Shown here piece after piece: positions 44,526 to 53,268 of a DNA stretch of 64,000 bases. The stretch spans positions 29,268 through 93,267 of the forward strand of contig WHTW01000009.1 of the NCBI GenBank assembly GCA_009377525.1. Reading direction: 5' to 3'. The translations under genes were made by a program, and so were the position numbers. The stretch is from Rhodospirillales bacterium (lineage in GTDB: Bacteria; Pseudomonadota; Alphaproteobacteria; Reyranellales; Reyranellaceae). The notes beneath the pieces are model-generated. The model saw nothing but the letters and a program-made list of their open reading frames with translations. It had not been told where the DNA came from and did no database searches. Within the stretch, counting starts at the first letter, position 1. Each line of letters opens with the position of its first letter.

Positions 44526-44930
44526 TCACCGTGGCCGCGCGAACAGCTTCAGGCTGTAGTCGACGAGATGGTAGCCGAGCCGCCGCGCCTCCTGCTCGAG
44601 CAGCGACTCCAGGCTGGCATCGTCGATCTCGACGATCGTGCCGGTCGCCACGTCGATCAGATGCGGATGCGAGGGCCGCCCGGCGCGCTCGTAGTGTGAC
44701 CTGCCGTCGGCGAACACCTGGCGCCTCACCATCCCCGCATCGACCAGCGTGTTGAGCGTGCGGTAGACAGTGGCGATGCCGATGCGATGGCCGTTGGCGG
44801 CGCGGCGATGGATTTCGCGCACGCACGGATGGTCGTCCGAGGCCTCCAGCACCTCCAGAACGATCCGCCGATGCTCGGTGAGCCGCAGGCCGCGCTGCAC
44901 GCAGAGGGCTTCGAGCGGCGTCATGCTCAC
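44526..44930 (-). CDS. Fur family transcriptional regulator
   Basis: 134 residues. The N-terminal winged helix is RLTEHRRIVLEVLEASDDHP, IHRRAANGHRIGIATVYRTL and LVDAGMVRRQVF. The C-terminal metal domain is reduced: SHPHLIDVATGTIVEIDD replaces the usual HHDHLIC…C, so the zinc CxxC pair is absent, and the C-terminal LVDYSLKLF is short. Several alphaproteobacterial Fur-like proteins share such loss. GTG start inside the tonB stop (GTGA) places it last in the exbB-exbD-tonB operon, so it probably controls this cluster through the 23-bp palindromes. Confidence 0.88.
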   Translation of the reverse strand: MSMTPLEALCVQRGLRLTEHRRIVLEVLEASDDHPCVREIHRRAANGHRIGIATVYRTLNTLVDAGMVRRQVFADGRSHYERAGRPSHPHLIDVATGTIVEIDDASLESLLEQEARRLGYHLVDYSLKLFARPR

Positions 44931-45724
44931 CGTTTGAGGTAGAACTGCACGGGCACCAGCAATTCGAGGCTTTCGCCCGGCTGGTCGGACGGCAGTGGCG
45001 GCAGCGGCTGCGCCCGCCGCAACAGGTCGAGCCCCTCCTGGTCGAGCGACGCCACGCCCGAGGCGCGCTCTATGCGCGCTGCCAGTATGCGGCCGTCACG
45101 GCTCATGGTGAAGCGCACGTAGGTCACGCCCTCCTGGCGCGCGCGCTGCGCCTCGTGGGGATAGCGCTTGTGCCGCTCAAGGTGCCGCAGCAGCAGGCCC
45201 TTCCAGGTCGGCAGCGAAGCCGACGGCGGCTCGGGCGTGGCGCCCGGCGCCGGTGCCGCCGCGCGCTCGGTCTGCTCCGGCGCCGCCTGCGGCGCGGCGG
45301 CCTGCGACTTGGGCTTGGGCTGCGGCGGCCTGCGCTTCTCGACCGGCTTGGGCTTTTCCGGCGGCTTCAGGTCGAGCGGCGGCGGTGGCTCCGGCGCGGG
45401 CAGCACAACCTCGGCCAGGGGGATCTCGACCGGCGGCGGCGGCTCGGCCAGCTCGACCTCGATCTTCGGCGGCTTGAGGTCGACCGGCGGCGGCTCCTGC
45501 GGCTCGGGCACCGCTTCGCTCAGCTCCGGCGCCGGCGGCGCCTCGGTCGGCGTCGCCTGCGGCGCCGCGGGCAACGGCGCCAGCTCCAGCATCACGGCCG
45601 CGGGCGGGGGCGAATACGGTACCTCGGCAGCAGTCCAACCGAGCGCCAGTCCGACCGCGCCGGCATGCAGCCCCAGCACGAAGACGAAGCTGCCGGACCA
45701 CCGCAGGACCTCGCGACGGTTCAT
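44927..45724 (-). CDS. tonB: TonB energy transducer
   Basis: 265 residues: an N-terminal signal anchor (SFVFVLGLHAGAVGLALGW), a long Pro-rich periplasmic spacer (about 35-170, with EPPPPVEIP and DLKPPEKPKPVEKRR) and a C-terminal TonB domain (YPHEAQRARQEGVTYVRFT, RIERASGVASLDQEGLDLLR). It couples the ExbB/ExbD proton-driven motor to the two receptors in this window. It is transcribed with exbB, exbD and fur; a palindromic repeat separates it from exbD. Confidence 0.93.
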   Translation of the reverse strand: MNRREVLRWSGSFVFVLGLHAGAVGLALGWTAAEVPYSPPPAAVMLELAPLPAAPQATPTEAPPAPELSEAVPEPQEPPPVDLKPPKIEVELAEPPPPVEIPLAEVVLPAPEPPPPLDLKPPEKPKPVEKRRPPQPKPKSQAAAPQAAPEQTERAAAPAPGATPEPPSASLPTWKGLLLRHLERHKRYPHEAQRARQEGVTYVRFTMSRDGRILAARIERASGVASLDQEGLDLLRRAQPLPPLPSDQPGESLELLVPVQFYLKR

Positions 45725-45748
45725 GTGTCGTCGCTCCGATCAAGGTAC

Positions 45749-45883
45749 ACCTCATGCCGAGGAGCCACGCCCCTCATGCTTCGGGGTGAACTCCGCGCGG
45801 CGTCTCGAAGCATGGGCCACGCGCACCTCGCCTGAGGCCCATCCTTCGAGACGCGCCCCTGGAGGACCTTCCTCAGGATGAGG
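45749..45883. repeat. CCTCA…GAGGAG palindromic repeat, copy 4, between exbD and tonB
   Basis: Divergent copy of the family at 12407: ends CCTCATGCCGAGGAG and CTTCCTCAGGATGAGG; inner arms GTCTCGAAGCATGGGCC and GGCCCATCCTTCGAGAC. Confidence 0.7.
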
Positions 45884-45893
45884 ATGGTCCTGA

Positions 45894-46307
45894 TCACTGC
45901 TCCAACCCGACCAACGCGACTTTCAGGTAGCCCGCCGAGCGCAGCAGGTTCATGCCCTGCATCAGCTCGCCATAGGGCACGCTCTTGTCGGCGCGCAGGA
46001 AGACGCGCTCGTCCTTCTTGCCGCCTGTCGCCTCGTCGAGCGCCTTGGCAAGATCGCCGCGCGTCACCGGCTTGTCCTTGAGCACGAACGACAGGTCGCT
46101 CTTCAGGGTGAGATAGAGCGGCGTGTCGGGCTTGGGCTGGCGCTCGGCCGTCGACGACGGCAGCTCGACCGGCACGTCGACGGTGGCAAGCGGTGCGGCC
46201 ACCATGAAGATGATCAGCAGCACCAGCATCACGTCGATGAACGGCGTGACGTTGATCTCATGGGTCTCGGCGAGCTCGTCCTCGCCGTGGTCGAGCCTTA
46301 CCGACAT
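45894..46307 (-). CDS. exbD: ExbD biopolymer transport protein
   Basis: 137 residues with one membrane helix near the N-terminus containing the proton-conducting Asp: INVTPFIDVMLVLLIIFMV (Asp at about residue 25). The periplasmic part (LKDKPVTRGDLAKALDEATG) is as in other ExbD proteins. ATG 46307 overlaps the exbB end by 10 bp. Works with ExbB and TonB to energise outer-membrane receptors. Confidence 0.95.
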   Translation of the reverse strand: MSVRLDHGEDELAETHEINVTPFIDVMLVLLIIFMVAAPLATVDVPVELPSSTAERQPKPDTPLYLTLKSDLSFVLKDKPVTRGDLAKALDEATGGKKDERVFLRADKSVPYGELMQGMNLLRSAGYLKVALVGLEQ

Positions 46308-47290
46308 TTGCCGAGGTCCCTCGAGACGAGGCGCAGGATGGCAGCGGAAGTATCGCCGACCAGCGCGCGGTAAGCGGCGATGCGACGGGCGAAGTAGTTG
46401 TAGATCACGACCGCGGGAATCGCCGCAGCGAGGCCGAGTGCAGTGGCCAGCAGCGCCTCGGCGATGCCCGGCGCCACGACCGCGAGGTTGGTGGTCTGCG
46501 AGCGCGAGATGCCGATGAAGGAGTTCATGATGCCCCACACCGTGCCGAACAGACCGACGAACGGCGCCGTGGCGCCGATGGTCGCGAGCACACCCGTTCC
46601 CTTCAGCATGCTGCGGCCGGCCGCCGATTCGAGACGCTCGAGACGCGAGGCGACGCGTTCCTTCAGGCCCTCTCGGTCATCGACAGCGTCGGCCGACAGC
46701 CGGCGTTCGGCCTGCGCCGCCGCCACCAGCGGGTTGGCAGGCGCATCGTCGAGCGACGTCGCACCGTCGACTGCCAGCAGGACGGCGCGCTGGCTCCGGA
46801 ATGCGGCGGCAAGCTCGAGGCTCTTGGCCACGAACACCGTCCAGGTCACCACGGAAGCAATGGCGAGTCCCACCATCACCCCTTGCACCAGCCAATCGGC
46901 GGCCAGGAACATGCCCCAGACGGAGAGGTCCCTGGGCAGGATCAACGGACTCGCCGCCGCAGCGTCCGACGACGGCGTCGCCGGCGAGGGCTGGGCGACC
47001 GTCTCCGGCACCGGCGATTCGGCCGGCGGGGCCGTTGTCGTCGCGGCGGACGTCTCCGCGGCCGGCGGCGTCATCGTTGTGGCGGCCGATGGCGCCGTCG
47101 TCGTAGTGGGCGCCCCCGCGGCCGGCGGTGGCGTTGTCGTGGCAGCCGGCGGCGCCGTCGTTGTGGTGGCCGGTGGTGCCGTCGTCGTGAGGGGCGCCCC
47201 CGCGGCCGGTGGCGTGGCCGCGCCGTTGGCTTGGGCGAAGGCCGCCACCGGCGACAGCAGAAGCAGGAAGATCGCGAGAACAAGACGCAT
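46298..47290 (-). CDS. exbB: ExbB motor protein with long Thr/Pro/Ala-rich N-terminal extension
   Basis: 330 residues. A signal-peptide-like start (MRLVLAIFLLLLSPVAAFA) leads to a low-complexity region of about 100 residues built from TTTAPPAATTT-like units, probably an extended periplasmic linker. The ExbB core has three helices (WLVQGVMVGLAIASVVTW, TGVLATIGATAPFVGLFGTV and ALLATALGLAAAIPAVVIYN), with GTVWGIMNSFIGI typical of the family. Long N-terminal ExbB versions are common in alphaproteobacteria. Confidence 0.93.
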   Translation of the reverse strand: MRLVLAIFLLLLSPVAAFAQANGAATPPAAGAPLTTTAPPATTTTAPPAATTTPPPAAGAPTTTTAPSAATTMTPPAAETSAATTTAPPAESPVPETVAQPSPATPSSDAAAASPLILPRDLSVWGMFLAADWLVQGVMVGLAIASVVTWTVFVAKSLELAAAFRSQRAVLLAVDGATSLDDAPANPLVAAAQAERRLSADAVDDREGLKERVASRLERLESAAGRSMLKGTGVLATIGATAPFVGLFGTVWGIMNSFIGISRSQTTNLAVVAPGIAEALLATALGLAAAIPAVVIYNYFARRIAAYRALVGDTSAAILRLVSRDLGKCR

Positions 47291-47303
47291 GAAGGAGCCG
47301 ACC

Positions 47304-47627
47304 TCAGCCGAGATGTTGAAGGAGCCGCGCCGCAGGACGCAGCCAGTGCACCCGCCACGACAGAGTGGCGACGACAGAGAGCGCGCCGACGGTGATGACG
47401 GTAGCCCAGAGCAGCGAGCCGAAGCTTGCGCCGTCGCGCACCAGCGCCAGCACCAGCGCGGCAAGCAGCAGCGCCCAGCCCGAGCAGCGCAGCACCATGC
47501 AGGTGCGACGAGGACAGTGCCGGCCGCCGCCGAGATGATGCCAATGGCGATCCTGGCTCATGGCCAGCGCGGCAAAGCCGAGATAGGCGGCGGCAAAGAT
47601 GGCAAGCAGCAGGATCGCGTCAGGCAT
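47304..47627 (-). CDS. DUF3325-like small membrane protein of the iron-uptake operon
   Basis: 107 residues: an N-terminal helix (AILLLAIFAAAYLGFAALAM) followed by SQDRHWHHLG with clustered His, and two more helices. DUF3325 proteins accompany PepSY and DUF3649 genes next to siderophore receptors; the role is probably in siderophore reduction or export of electrons, but is unproven. ATG 47627 overlaps the end of the PepSY gene by 8 bp. Downstream is exbB (13 bp). Confidence 0.75.
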   Translation of the reverse strand: MPDAILLLAIFAAAYLGFAALAMSQDRHWHHLGGGRHCPRRTCMVLRCSGWALLLAALVLALVRDGASFGSLLWATVITVGALSVVATLSWRVHWLRPAARLLQHLG

Positions 47628-49158
47628 GGCGCACCCGCCCGATCCGCGACAGCCGGCTGAGGCGGAGCGCCGCCACGGCGGCAAAGGCCGCACCGGCCAG
47701 CAGGAGGATGTCCATGCCGGCAATCGGCCAGAGATGGCGATGCGACAGGCTGCGCAGCAGTTGATCGCCGGTCGTGATCCAGTTGAGCAGCACCGCGGCG
47801 GACGCCAGTGCTGCCACGGTCCAGCACTGCCCCATCCAGGCGCGCTGCGGCCGTGCCCAGGCTTGGGCGAAGGTCGCCAGCCAGACGAGGTAGAAGGTCC
47901 AGACCTCCAGCGCCGCGCGATCCTGACCCCAAGCGCTGGCGCCGAGCGGCAGCAGCCGGTTGACGACAAAGAACGCGCCCGTGGCGATCAGCATGCCGGT
48001 GACCGATCCCACCGCCAGCCCCTCGACGATGCGCACGCCCTTCAGCCCGAGCTGCGCGTGCTTCTTGCGACGCGATTCCAGCCAGAACAGATAGCCGGTC
48101 GCGATCAGCACGCAGCCTGCGAGACCCAGGACGAAATAGATCCAGCGCAGACTCCAGTGGTGGAACTGGATGAAGTGCAGGCCCGACAGGAAGCGCTGTG
48201 TGCTCATGACCGGCGCCGTGCCGTTACGATAACTGATCAGCGCGCCGGTCGGCCCATCGAAATAGGCCGCGTCGTAGGTGCTGCTGACGATGCCCTCGTC
48301 GAGGCGGCCGATCTGCATCACCGACTTTGCATCGCCGGGATTGCGGACGAAGACGTAGCGCAGCGCCGAGCCGTCCCATAGACGCCGCGCCTCGGCGGCC
48401 ATGGCGTCGAACGAGGCCATGCCGCCGGGTTCGCCTGACCGACCCTTCGGGATGACGTTGCCGTAGGCGTCGGCGAAGAACGCCAGGCGGTCGCCGTTGT
48501 AGGTGACCTGCCAGGAGCTCGGGAAATAGGTCGCCCAGAAGATGACCAGCCCCGACAGGCTGATCAGGAAATGGAACGGCAGGCCCAGCACGCCGGTGAC
48601 GTTGTGCAGGTCGAGGATCAGGCGGCGCGGCTTCTTTTCGGGGCGGAAGGTGAAGAAGTCGGTGAAGATCTTGCGATGGATGATCACGCCGGAGACGCAG
48701 AGCACCATCATCGCCATGCCGGCCAATCCCACCAGCCAAAGGCCGATGTCCTGGAAGCGGATGTGCAGCATGTAATGAAAAGGAAAGATAAAGCGCGTGC
48801 CGGCGAGCGTGCCGGGGTCGGGCAGCATTACGCCCGTGCCGGGATCGATGAAGCGATGAACGGGGCCCGACGGCTCGCGCCACAAGACCCGGATCGCAGC
48901 GTCGCGGTCGGTCGGCAACCCGACGCTGAAGAACGGGGACTTCGCGGCTGCCGCCGCTTCGTAGAGCGGGCGCAGCACCTCGAGCGAGAACGTCTTCTCC
49001 GCCGCCGGCAGCCGGATCATCGGCGCCATCCAGCGGTCGATCTCTCGGTCGAACACCGAGAGCGTGCCCATCCAGAAGATCGCAAACAGCAACCCGCCCA
49101 GCACGACGCCGGACCAGGTGTGCAGCCAGTTCATCGAGGCGCGGAAGCCCTGCTCCAC
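47620..49158 (-). CDS. PepSY-associated TM-helix protein (putative iron-uptake reductase)
   Basis: 512 residues. An N-terminal helix with a conserved pattern (ASMNWLHTWSGVVLGGLLFAI) is followed by a long periplasmic part, more helices (VGLAGMAMMVLCVSGVIIHR, LHNVTGVLGLPFHFLISLSG) and further C-terminal helices. Conserved His residues in the helices (HTWSG, HNVTG, HHWSL) suggest heme or metal binding, as in FpvG-like ferric-siderophore reductases. The gene is placed between DUF3649 and DUF3325 as in such operons. Start GTG 49158. Confidence 0.85.
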   Translation of the reverse strand: MEQGFRASMNWLHTWSGVVLGGLLFAIFWMGTLSVFDREIDRWMAPMIRLPAAEKTFSLEVLRPLYEAAAAAKSPFFSVGLPTDRDAAIRVLWREPSGPVHRFIDPGTGVMLPDPGTLAGTRFIFPFHYMLHIRFQDIGLWLVGLAGMAMMVLCVSGVIIHRKIFTDFFTFRPEKKPRRLILDLHNVTGVLGLPFHFLISLSGLVIFWATYFPSSWQVTYNGDRLAFFADAYGNVIPKGRSGEPGGMASFDAMAAEARRLWDGSALRYVFVRNPGDAKSVMQIGRLDEGIVSSTYDAAYFDGPTGALISYRNGTAPVMSTQRFLSGLHFIQFHHWSLRWIYFVLGLAGCVLIATGYLFWLESRRKKHAQLGLKGVRIVEGLAVGSVTGMLIATGAFFVVNRLLPLGASAWGQDRAALEVWTFYLVWLATFAQAWARPQRAWMGQCWTVAALASAAVLLNWITTGDQLLRSLSHRHLWPIAGMDILLLAGAAFAAVAALRLSRLSRIGRVRHA

Positions 49159-49159
49159 C

Positions 49160-49450
49160 TCAGCCTCCGCTCGCCAGGCGCACGAGGCCTAGCGCCGCCC
49201 CCCAGGAGGCGGTACCGGCGGCGACGAGGACAACACAAAGGCGCGTCAGGCGCGGCTCGGCGAAGGCCCAGATCAGCAACGCAAGATAGACAAGGAAGGC
49301 GAGCATCGATGCCAGCACGACGGCTTCGCTGCGCGGCATTGCCGTCATCGCGGGCAGGGCAAGCGCCGCCACGGCGACCAGGCCGGCCGACACGCCGTAG
49401 CCGCCGCCGATGGCCGCGACCAGACGCACAATCAAGGGGATCGCCTTCAT
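49160..49450 (-). CDS. DUF3649-like small membrane protein
   Basis: 96 residues with three hydrophobic segments (LIVRLVAAIGGGYGVSAGLV, VVLASMLAFLVYLALLIW, LTRLCVVLVAAGTASWGAAL) and little else. Proteins of this type stand directly upstream of the PepSY gene in iron-uptake operons. ATG 49450 is preferred because the longer frame has no membrane-protein character. The stop is immediately followed by the GTG of the PepSY gene. Confidence 0.75.
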   Translation of the reverse strand: MKAIPLIVRLVAAIGGGYGVSAGLVAVAALALPAMTAMPRSEAVVLASMLAFLVYLALLIWAFAEPRLTRLCVVLVAAGTASWGAALGLVRLASGG

Positions 49451-49553
49451 GGCCGCAATGCGCTGCACTCGATCGGCTCCCTGGTGTTCGCTGTTCGCCC
49501 ATTCCGGAGCCGAACAGCACCGAAAAGGGGCCAAGCCGACCGCCGCCCCTACT

Positions 49554-49657
49554 CCTATGACGAACGAGACGCCCGAACCCTCACCCCTATGACGAACGAG
49601 AGGGCTGTTTTTTCATTATTTTACGCACCAGGCTGCGACCGATTTTCTGTCGCAGCC
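49554..49657 (-). terminator. hairpin terminator after receptor gene 2, with adjacent direct repeat
   Basis: The hairpin at 49631-49657 (GGCTGCGAC / GTCGCAGCC, 9-nt loop) lies 15 bp after the receptor stop. Between it and the next gene start, CCTATGACGAACGAGA occurs twice (49554-49569 and 49586-49601), 32 bp apart. The interval otherwise shows nothing. The hairpin separates the receptor transcript from the DUF3649-PepSY-ExbB operon. Confidence 0.5.
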
Positions 49658-49671
49658 GGCTGCAAAAAGCC

Positions 49672-52110
49672 CTAGAAATCCGTCGTCAGCGCCAGGCGGA
49701 AGGTGCGCGGCGTGCCCAGCGACAGCGTGATCGGGCCGAAGCCGGAGGCCCAGTAGTCGTTGTCGAACAGGTTCTCGACAATAAAACGCAGAACCACCGG
49801 CTTGCCGGTCGGGCTGTGGGCGTTGTCGAACACATAGCGCAGGCCGGCGTCGAAGCGCGTCCATTCCGGCAGGCTGCGGCGCGGCGAGGTCGTGTCGATG
49901 AACTGCGCGCCGGTATAGGTGACGCGACCGTTCACAGTCAGGCCGCGCGCGAACGGCAGATCCCATTCGGCGCCGAGGTTGAACTGCGCCGGCGGCGAGA
50001 AAGGCGCGATCCAGCCGTCGGTCAGGCCACCCTGGGTCTGGGTCAGCACGGCATTGAGGAACATGGCGCCACCCAGGACGCGGAAGCCTTCGGAGACCTG
50101 GCCGAAGAAGTTGAACTCAAGGCCTTGGTTGACCTGCTGGCCGGCCAGCACCTGCGTGTTGGTCGCGACATTGGTGATGACGCTGGGCTGGGAGATCTGG
50201 AACAGGCTCAGGGTCGTGGTCAGCTTGCCCCAGTCGACCTTCACGCCCGCCTCGTACTGCGTCGACACGAAGGGCGGGAACACCTCGCCAGCGTTGGCGA
50301 ACGGTGCCGCGACCACCTGGCCGGGCTGCAAACCCTGGATGAAGTTGCCGTAGACCGAGACGTTCTCCCAGGGCTTGAAGACGAGCGCAACGGCCGGGCT
50401 CCAGACGCTCTGGTCGTAGGACGACGTCCGCACGCCGGTCAGCGGATTGAAGTTCGCCGATTGCACTTGCTGCAGGCGAACGCCCGCCGTGAGCTGGATT
50501 CGTTTCTCGGCCGCCGTCAGCGTGTCGGCAATGGCGAGGCTGTTGAGGTTCATCGTGCCGGTCTTGTTGGCGGCTCCGGTGGGAATGGCCGGCGGCGCGA
50601 TGATCGTCGGATTGTAGAAGTTGGTCGTGTAGGGCGTGCCGTTGACCGAGGCGATGCCGGTCGACAGCCCGAACAACGTACCGACGACCGAGAACTCGTG
50701 TCCGATCGGGCCGGTGTCGAACAGCCCGCGGATGCCGGTCTCGCCGGTGAGGAACTGGTAGTACTGGCTGATGTTGCCCGGCGTCGCCGTGGCGGTGCCG
50801 TTGACGTTGCTGGCGGTGACGATCGGGCCGCCCGACAGGATGCCGAGCCGGAAATCGTGGGCGCCGAACGCGGCATAGGCGGTGATGCGCTCGGTAAGGT
50901 CGACCTCGCCACGGATGACGCCGAACAGGTCCTTGCGGCTGATGTTGCCCCAGGGCTGGCCCCAGTTCTTGCGTGCATCGGGTGCCCAGGGCAGCGGCAC
51001 GCCGTCGGCGAGGCCGAGATAGGGAATCATGCCGCCGATGTACTGGGACTGGTAGCCGAGGTCGGCCGACAGCCGCGCATGATCGCCGCGGAAGTCGAGG
51101 CCGAGGACGGCGAGCGCCCTTTGGTCGGAATTTCCGCTGACCTCCGTCTGGCCGGCGCGGAACACGCCGTTGAAGCGCACGCCGAATTCCTTGTCCGGCC
51201 CGAAGCGGCGCGCGACGTCGGCATGGCCGCCGAACTGGGCGGTCGAATTGTAGCCCGCGGTGAGCTGGGTCAGGGGCTCGTCGGGCGCGCGCTTGGGGAC
51301 GACGTTGACCATGCCGCCGATGGTCGATTGCGGCGCCATGCCGGTCAGCAGCGCATTGGGTCCCTTCAGCACCTCGATGCGCTCGGCAAGCTCCGGCATG
51401 ATCGTGGAATAGGGCAGGATGCCGTAGATGCCGTTGTAGGCCGTGCTGGCAGCGGCGACGGGGAAGCCGCGGATGCGCATCTCGTCATTGCCGATGCTGC
51501 CGTCGGGGAAGTAGCCGCGCACCGACGGGTCGTCGGCCAGCACGTCCCTCACCGATCGTGACTGCTGGTCCTGCACCTTCTTGGCGGTGTAGCTCGTCTG
51601 ATTGAACGGCGTGTCCATCACCGGGCGGTTGCCAAGCAGGCCGACCTGGCCGCCGGTCGCCACCTGGCCGCCGGCATAGGGCGGCGGCAGGTTGTCGATC
51701 AGCGCCTGCTGCGGCACCGGATAGCCCTGCACCTGCACGGGATCGAGCTGGATGGCGCCCGGCGCGACGCCGGCGCCCGGCTTCTGCAGGGTGACCGTGC
51801 TGCTGCCGCTGATCGAGAAGGCGAGACCGGTACCCGCGAGCAAGCGGGTAAGCGCCTGCTCAGGCGTCATGAGGCCGCTGACGCCAGCCGTCATGAGTCC
51901 GCGCACGAGATCGGCGTGCACCGAGATCTGCAGGCCGCTCTGCCGACCGAACAGGGTGAGACCGTCGGTCAGCGACTGCGGCGGGATGTCGAAGGTGCGG
52001 GCGCGCTGAGCCGGCGCCACCTGTCCTTCCTGCTGCTGCGCCCATGCCGCCGGCGCGAGGCCCGTCAATGCAATGCCCGCCGCCAACACCGTCGCCGTAA
52101 TCGTACGCAT
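49672..52110 (-). CDS. TonB-dependent siderophore receptor 2 with STN domain
   Basis: 812 residues: signal peptide MRTITATVLAAGIALTGLAP (ending AWA), STN domain (about 35-110, FDIPPQSLTDGLTLFGRQSG), a linker with the same DNLPPPYAGGQVATGGQ seen in receptor 1, a plug with RVEVLKGP-type motif (RIEVLKGPNALLTGM), and a barrel ending TPRTFRLALTTDF. It is a paralogue of the receptor at 39022-41475 and belongs to the ferrisiderophore class with FecIR signalling. Its own FecR and FecI lie directly upstream. Confidence 0.94.
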   Translation of the reverse strand: MRTITATVLAAGIALTGLAPAAWAQQQEGQVAPAQRARTFDIPPQSLTDGLTLFGRQSGLQISVHADLVRGLMTAGVSGLMTPEQALTRLLAGTGLAFSISGSSTVTLQKPGAGVAPGAIQLDPVQVQGYPVPQQALIDNLPPPYAGGQVATGGQVGLLGNRPVMDTPFNQTSYTAKKVQDQQSRSVRDVLADDPSVRGYFPDGSIGNDEMRIRGFPVAAASTAYNGIYGILPYSTIMPELAERIEVLKGPNALLTGMAPQSTIGGMVNVVPKRAPDEPLTQLTAGYNSTAQFGGHADVARRFGPDKEFGVRFNGVFRAGQTEVSGNSDQRALAVLGLDFRGDHARLSADLGYQSQYIGGMIPYLGLADGVPLPWAPDARKNWGQPWGNISRKDLFGVIRGEVDLTERITAYAAFGAHDFRLGILSGGPIVTASNVNGTATATPGNISQYYQFLTGETGIRGLFDTGPIGHEFSVVGTLFGLSTGIASVNGTPYTTNFYNPTIIAPPAIPTGAANKTGTMNLNSLAIADTLTAAEKRIQLTAGVRLQQVQSANFNPLTGVRTSSYDQSVWSPAVALVFKPWENVSVYGNFIQGLQPGQVVAAPFANAGEVFPPFVSTQYEAGVKVDWGKLTTTLSLFQISQPSVITNVATNTQVLAGQQVNQGLEFNFFGQVSEGFRVLGGAMFLNAVLTQTQGGLTDGWIAPFSPPAQFNLGAEWDLPFARGLTVNGRVTYTGAQFIDTTSPRRSLPEWTRFDAGLRYVFDNAHSPTGKPVVLRFIVENLFDNDYWASGFGPITLSLGTPRTFRLALTTDF

Positions 52111-52181
52111 CTCGTGTCGTCCCCCTCACTCACGACACGACGGTGGCCGACTCCATTTTCAAACTTTCTCGAGCATGACGA

Positions 52182-53183
52182 TCAATCGCCTGAGATCACG
52201 ATGAGCCAGGGCGAAATCCGATGCAGCGTCGCGCCTTGCGCGTGCGCCACGGCACGCAGCGCTTCGACGGGATCGGAGAGATTGTAAACGCCGGTCAGCG
52301 GCTGGACCGCCAGCGCGGCCCCGCGCAGTACGACGAGACCGTCGAAATACGGCCGCAGCGCGTCGACGACTTCGCCGACCGGGCGGTTCTTCACGACAAG
52401 CTGGCCCTGCATCCACGATGCGACCTGATCGGCCGGCATGCGGCCACGCTCGACCCGGCCGGTCACCTTGACGCGCACCCAGTCGCCGGCTTCGAGCCGT
52501 TCGCCAACCGTTGTACCGATGCGCGCCGTGCTGACCTCGACAATGCCTTCACGGACGGCAACGTCGACTCCGTGCGCATCGAGCCCGACATCGAACGCCG
52601 TGCCGATGTCGCGCGCCTCGACCTCGCGCGCCTGGACGGCGAAGGGCCGGCGGTCGGCCGCGACCTCGAAATAAGCCCTGCCCTTCAGCAGCCGCACGCG
52701 ACGCGCGCCATCGTCATAGGCCACGCCGACGGCGCTCTCCGGCGCCAGCAGGACGACCGTTCCGTCGGCGAGCTGCACGCGGCGCTGCTCGGCCGTCACC
52801 GTCACATGGTCGGCCTCGATGCGCAGCATGAAGTTGCCGCCAAAGACGAAGGCCAGGCACGCCGCGGCGGCGAGGGCGGCCAGGCCGACCGCGCGACGGC
52901 GGCGGCGTCCCGCGGTCGCAGCCCGGGACGCCGCGGCGCGTTCGGCCTTGCGCTGGCGGACGAACTCGCCCCATTGGTGCCGATGGGCAGGCTCGGCGTG
53001 GCCCAGCGCCTCGGCCGTGCGTGCGACCTCCGCCCAATCGCGCCGATGGTCGGGGCTCGCCGCCAGCCAGGCCTCGAAGCGGGCGCGCTGTTCCTCGTTC
53101 GCCGGCTGCTCGCCGAGCGCGATCAGCCAGTCGCTCGCAGTCTCGGGAGACTCGCCGTTCGCCGGAATCGCCGCCTTGCCCAT
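52182..53183 (-). CDS. FecR-type anti-sigma/sigma-regulator 2
   Basis: 333 residues. The N-terminal DUF4880 part is TASDWLIALGEQPANEEQRA, with FEAWLAASPDHRRDWAEVAR. One membrane helix (about 97-117, AVGLAALAAAACLAFVFGG) precedes a periplasmic FecR domain (VQLADGTVVLLAPESAVGV, GRAYFEVAADRRPFAVQ, DIGTAFDVGLD) and C-terminal DUF4974-like part (VVKNRPVGEVVDALRPYF). It links receptor 2 to the sigma factor encoded upstream. Confidence 0.93.
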   Translation of the reverse strand: MGKAAIPANGESPETASDWLIALGEQPANEEQRARFEAWLAASPDHRRDWAEVARTAEALGHAEPAHRHQWGEFVRQRKAERAAASRAATAGRRRRRAVGLAALAAAACLAFVFGGNFMLRIEADHVTVTAEQRRVQLADGTVVLLAPESAVGVAYDDGARRVRLLKGRAYFEVAADRRPFAVQAREVEARDIGTAFDVGLDAHGVDVAVREGIVEVSTARIGTTVGERLEAGDWVRVKVTGRVERGRMPADQVASWMQGQLVVKNRPVGEVVDALRPYFDGLVVLRGAALAVQPLTGVYNLSDPVEALRAVAHAQGATLHRISPWLIVISGD

Positions 53184-53268
53184 GCCTCTCCCGTCGACCG
53201 GCTGGATTTCCCCTCACCTCCTACACGACGGCGGCAGGGATGGTTTTCAGAAGTTTTTTCTGCAGGTC

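Noticed and set aside
49554..49601. CCTATGACGAACGAGA pair as a CRISPR-like or attachment-site array
   Set aside because: Only two units with a 16-bp interval and no further copies or cas genes.
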